Below, in pieces: positions 62,196 through 64,000 of a stretch of 64,000 nt of DNA (positions are counted from its first letter, which is position 1; each line of letters starts with the position of its first letter). The position numbers were made by a program, and so were the translations under genes. The notes below the pieces were generated by a model. That model was not told where the DNA came from. It saw only the letters and a program-made list of their open reading frames with translations, and made no database searches. Source of the stretch: JALORV01 sp963791235 (GTDB lineage Bacteria; Pseudomonadota; Gammaproteobacteria; Burkholderiales; Burkholderiaceae_F); NCBI GenBank assembly GCA_963791235.1, contig CAWBRW010000013.1:310001-374000 (forward strand), given 5' to 3'.

Positions 62196-62725
62196 CTTAC
62201 GGCCAGGATTTCCAGCGTTTCGAGCCCGGCGGGCGTCTTCAGCTGGACCACGTCGCCTTCCCGCGCCTTCAGCAGTGACCGTGCAATCGGCGAGATCCAG
62301 CTGACGCGGCCGCGCGCCGGATCGACCTCGTCGATGCCGACGATCATGATCTGATGCTCCTGTCCCGAGGCTTCGTAGCGCACCGTCGCCCCGAAGAAGA
62401 CCTGGTCGGTGGCGGGTCGAGTCGCCGGATCGACGACCTCGGCAATGTCGAGCCGCTTCGTCAGGAAGCGGATGCGCCGGTCGATCTCGCGCAGGCGCTT
62501 CTTGCCGTAGATGTAATCGCCATTTTCCGAGCGGTCGCCATTCGACGCCGCCCAGGAGACGACACGCACGACTTCCGGGCGCTCGGTTTTCACCAGGTGC
62601 GCGAGTTCGTCGCGCAGCCGGCGGTAGCCGGCCGGCGTGATGTAGTTGCGGACACCCGCGGGCAGTTCCGGGAGTTCGACGTCGTCGTCCTCGCCCGCGT
62701 CTTCCTTGACAAACGCCTTGCTCAT
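62180..62725 (-). CDS. greB: GreB, transcription elongation factor
   Basis: GreB rescues backtracked RNA polymerase by stimulating transcript cleavage. The 181 residues have an acidic N-terminal extension (EDAGEDDDVELPELP), the coiled-coil finger with the acidic tip (SWAASNGDRSENGDYIYGKK, Asp/Glu at the loop) and the FKBP-like C-terminal domain (GATVRYEASGQEHQIMIVGI, ISPIARSLLKAREGD). The YIYGKKRLREID stretch marks GreB rather than GreA. It converges on spoT with a 16-nt overlap and is divergent from fumC. Confidence 0.94.
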   Translation of the reverse strand: MSKAFVKEDAGEDDDVELPELPAGVRNYITPAGYRRLRDELAHLVKTERPEVVRVVSWAASNGDRSENGDYIYGKKRLREIDRRIRFLTKRLDIAEVVDPATRPATDQVFFGATVRYEASGQEHQIMIVGIDEVDPARGRVSWISPIARSLLKAREGDVVQLKTPAGLETLEILAVSYAAS

Positions 62726-62836
62726 GCCGTCCGGTGAACCGTTCCGCTGTTGGACCGTCTATTTTGCTCGCAACGCATGGCCGATGCCTGACCGATCGGC
62801 TACCGTGATCGCCGATCGATGCCGCAGGGAGCCGAG

Positions 62837-64000
<1,164 letters not shown>

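Overview
The window reads as chromosome of a GC-rich betaproteobacterium. I infer this from linkage that is typical of that class: phaR beside rimO; a PP2C phosphatase and Ser/Thr kinase next to yicC-gmk-rpoZ-spoT and greB; glnA, a DUF4124 protein and ntrBC; and a gene for BPH, the proteasome homologue described from betaproteobacteria. I cannot place it to order or genus. No rRNA, tRNA or CRISPR array was found.

Layout. 1-1.8 kb: rimO (cut by the window edge) and phaR. 2-6.1 kb: a complete binding-protein-dependent ABC importer of the ferric-iron type. 6.1-9.8 kb: four minus-strand genes whose ends overlap by 4 nt (beta-propeller protein, polysaccharide deacetylase, sterol-desaturase-like protein, CinA-type protein). 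10-19.2 kb: a DUF3859 lipoprotein, hrpA (two frameshifts), a 272-bp palindromic element, argA, yggX, a TIGR02117 protein, rpiA and a G8-domain protein. 19.4-26.2 kb: the pyruvate dehydrogenase operon aceE-aceF-bph-lpdA. 26.5-35 kb: a histidine kinase/response regulator pair, folD, prlC, two glutaredoxin-like genes, xthA and a GNAT gene. 35.1-41.9 kb: an accessory stretch with an IS110-family element (IS1111 type), two copies of a short inverted-repeat element, and between them a DUF4242 protein, a vanadium-haloperoxidase/PAP2-like protein and a large LuxR-type ATPase regulator. 42-47.7 kb: an isoprenylcysteine-methyltransferase-like protein, a Bro-N-like membrane protein and an RND efflux pair. 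47.9-52.8 kb: ntrC, ntrB, a DUF4124 protein and glnA, with a sigma-54 promoter and two NtrC sites readable upstream of glnA. 52.8-57.7 kb: hemW, rdgB, rph, the PP2C phosphatase and the kinase. 57.8-64 kb: yicC-gmk-rpoZ-spoT, greB and fumC (cut by the window edge).

How the parts fit. NtrB/NtrC very probably drive glnA through the sigma-54 promoter seen here. AceE, AceF and Lpd form the pyruvate dehydrogenase complex, with a proteasome-like subunit translationally coupled to Lpd. Gmk, RpoZ and SpoT link guanine nucleotide supply, RNA polymerase and (p)ppGpp.

Caution on sequence quality. hrpA, hemW, rph and the PP2C gene contain about nine small indels that each break an otherwise well conserved frame, six of them within 0.7 kb (54.9-55.65 kb). 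Sequencing or assembly error is at least as likely as gene decay, so these genes should not be called dead without checking reads.

Most interesting items: BPH inside the pyruvate dehydrogenase operon; the inverted-repeat pair bracketing the haloperoxidase/LuxR module; the IS1111-type element with a long right end that could encode a bridge RNA; the 272-bp palindromic element upstream of hrpA and argA; and a CEMIP-like G8 protein that stops early.
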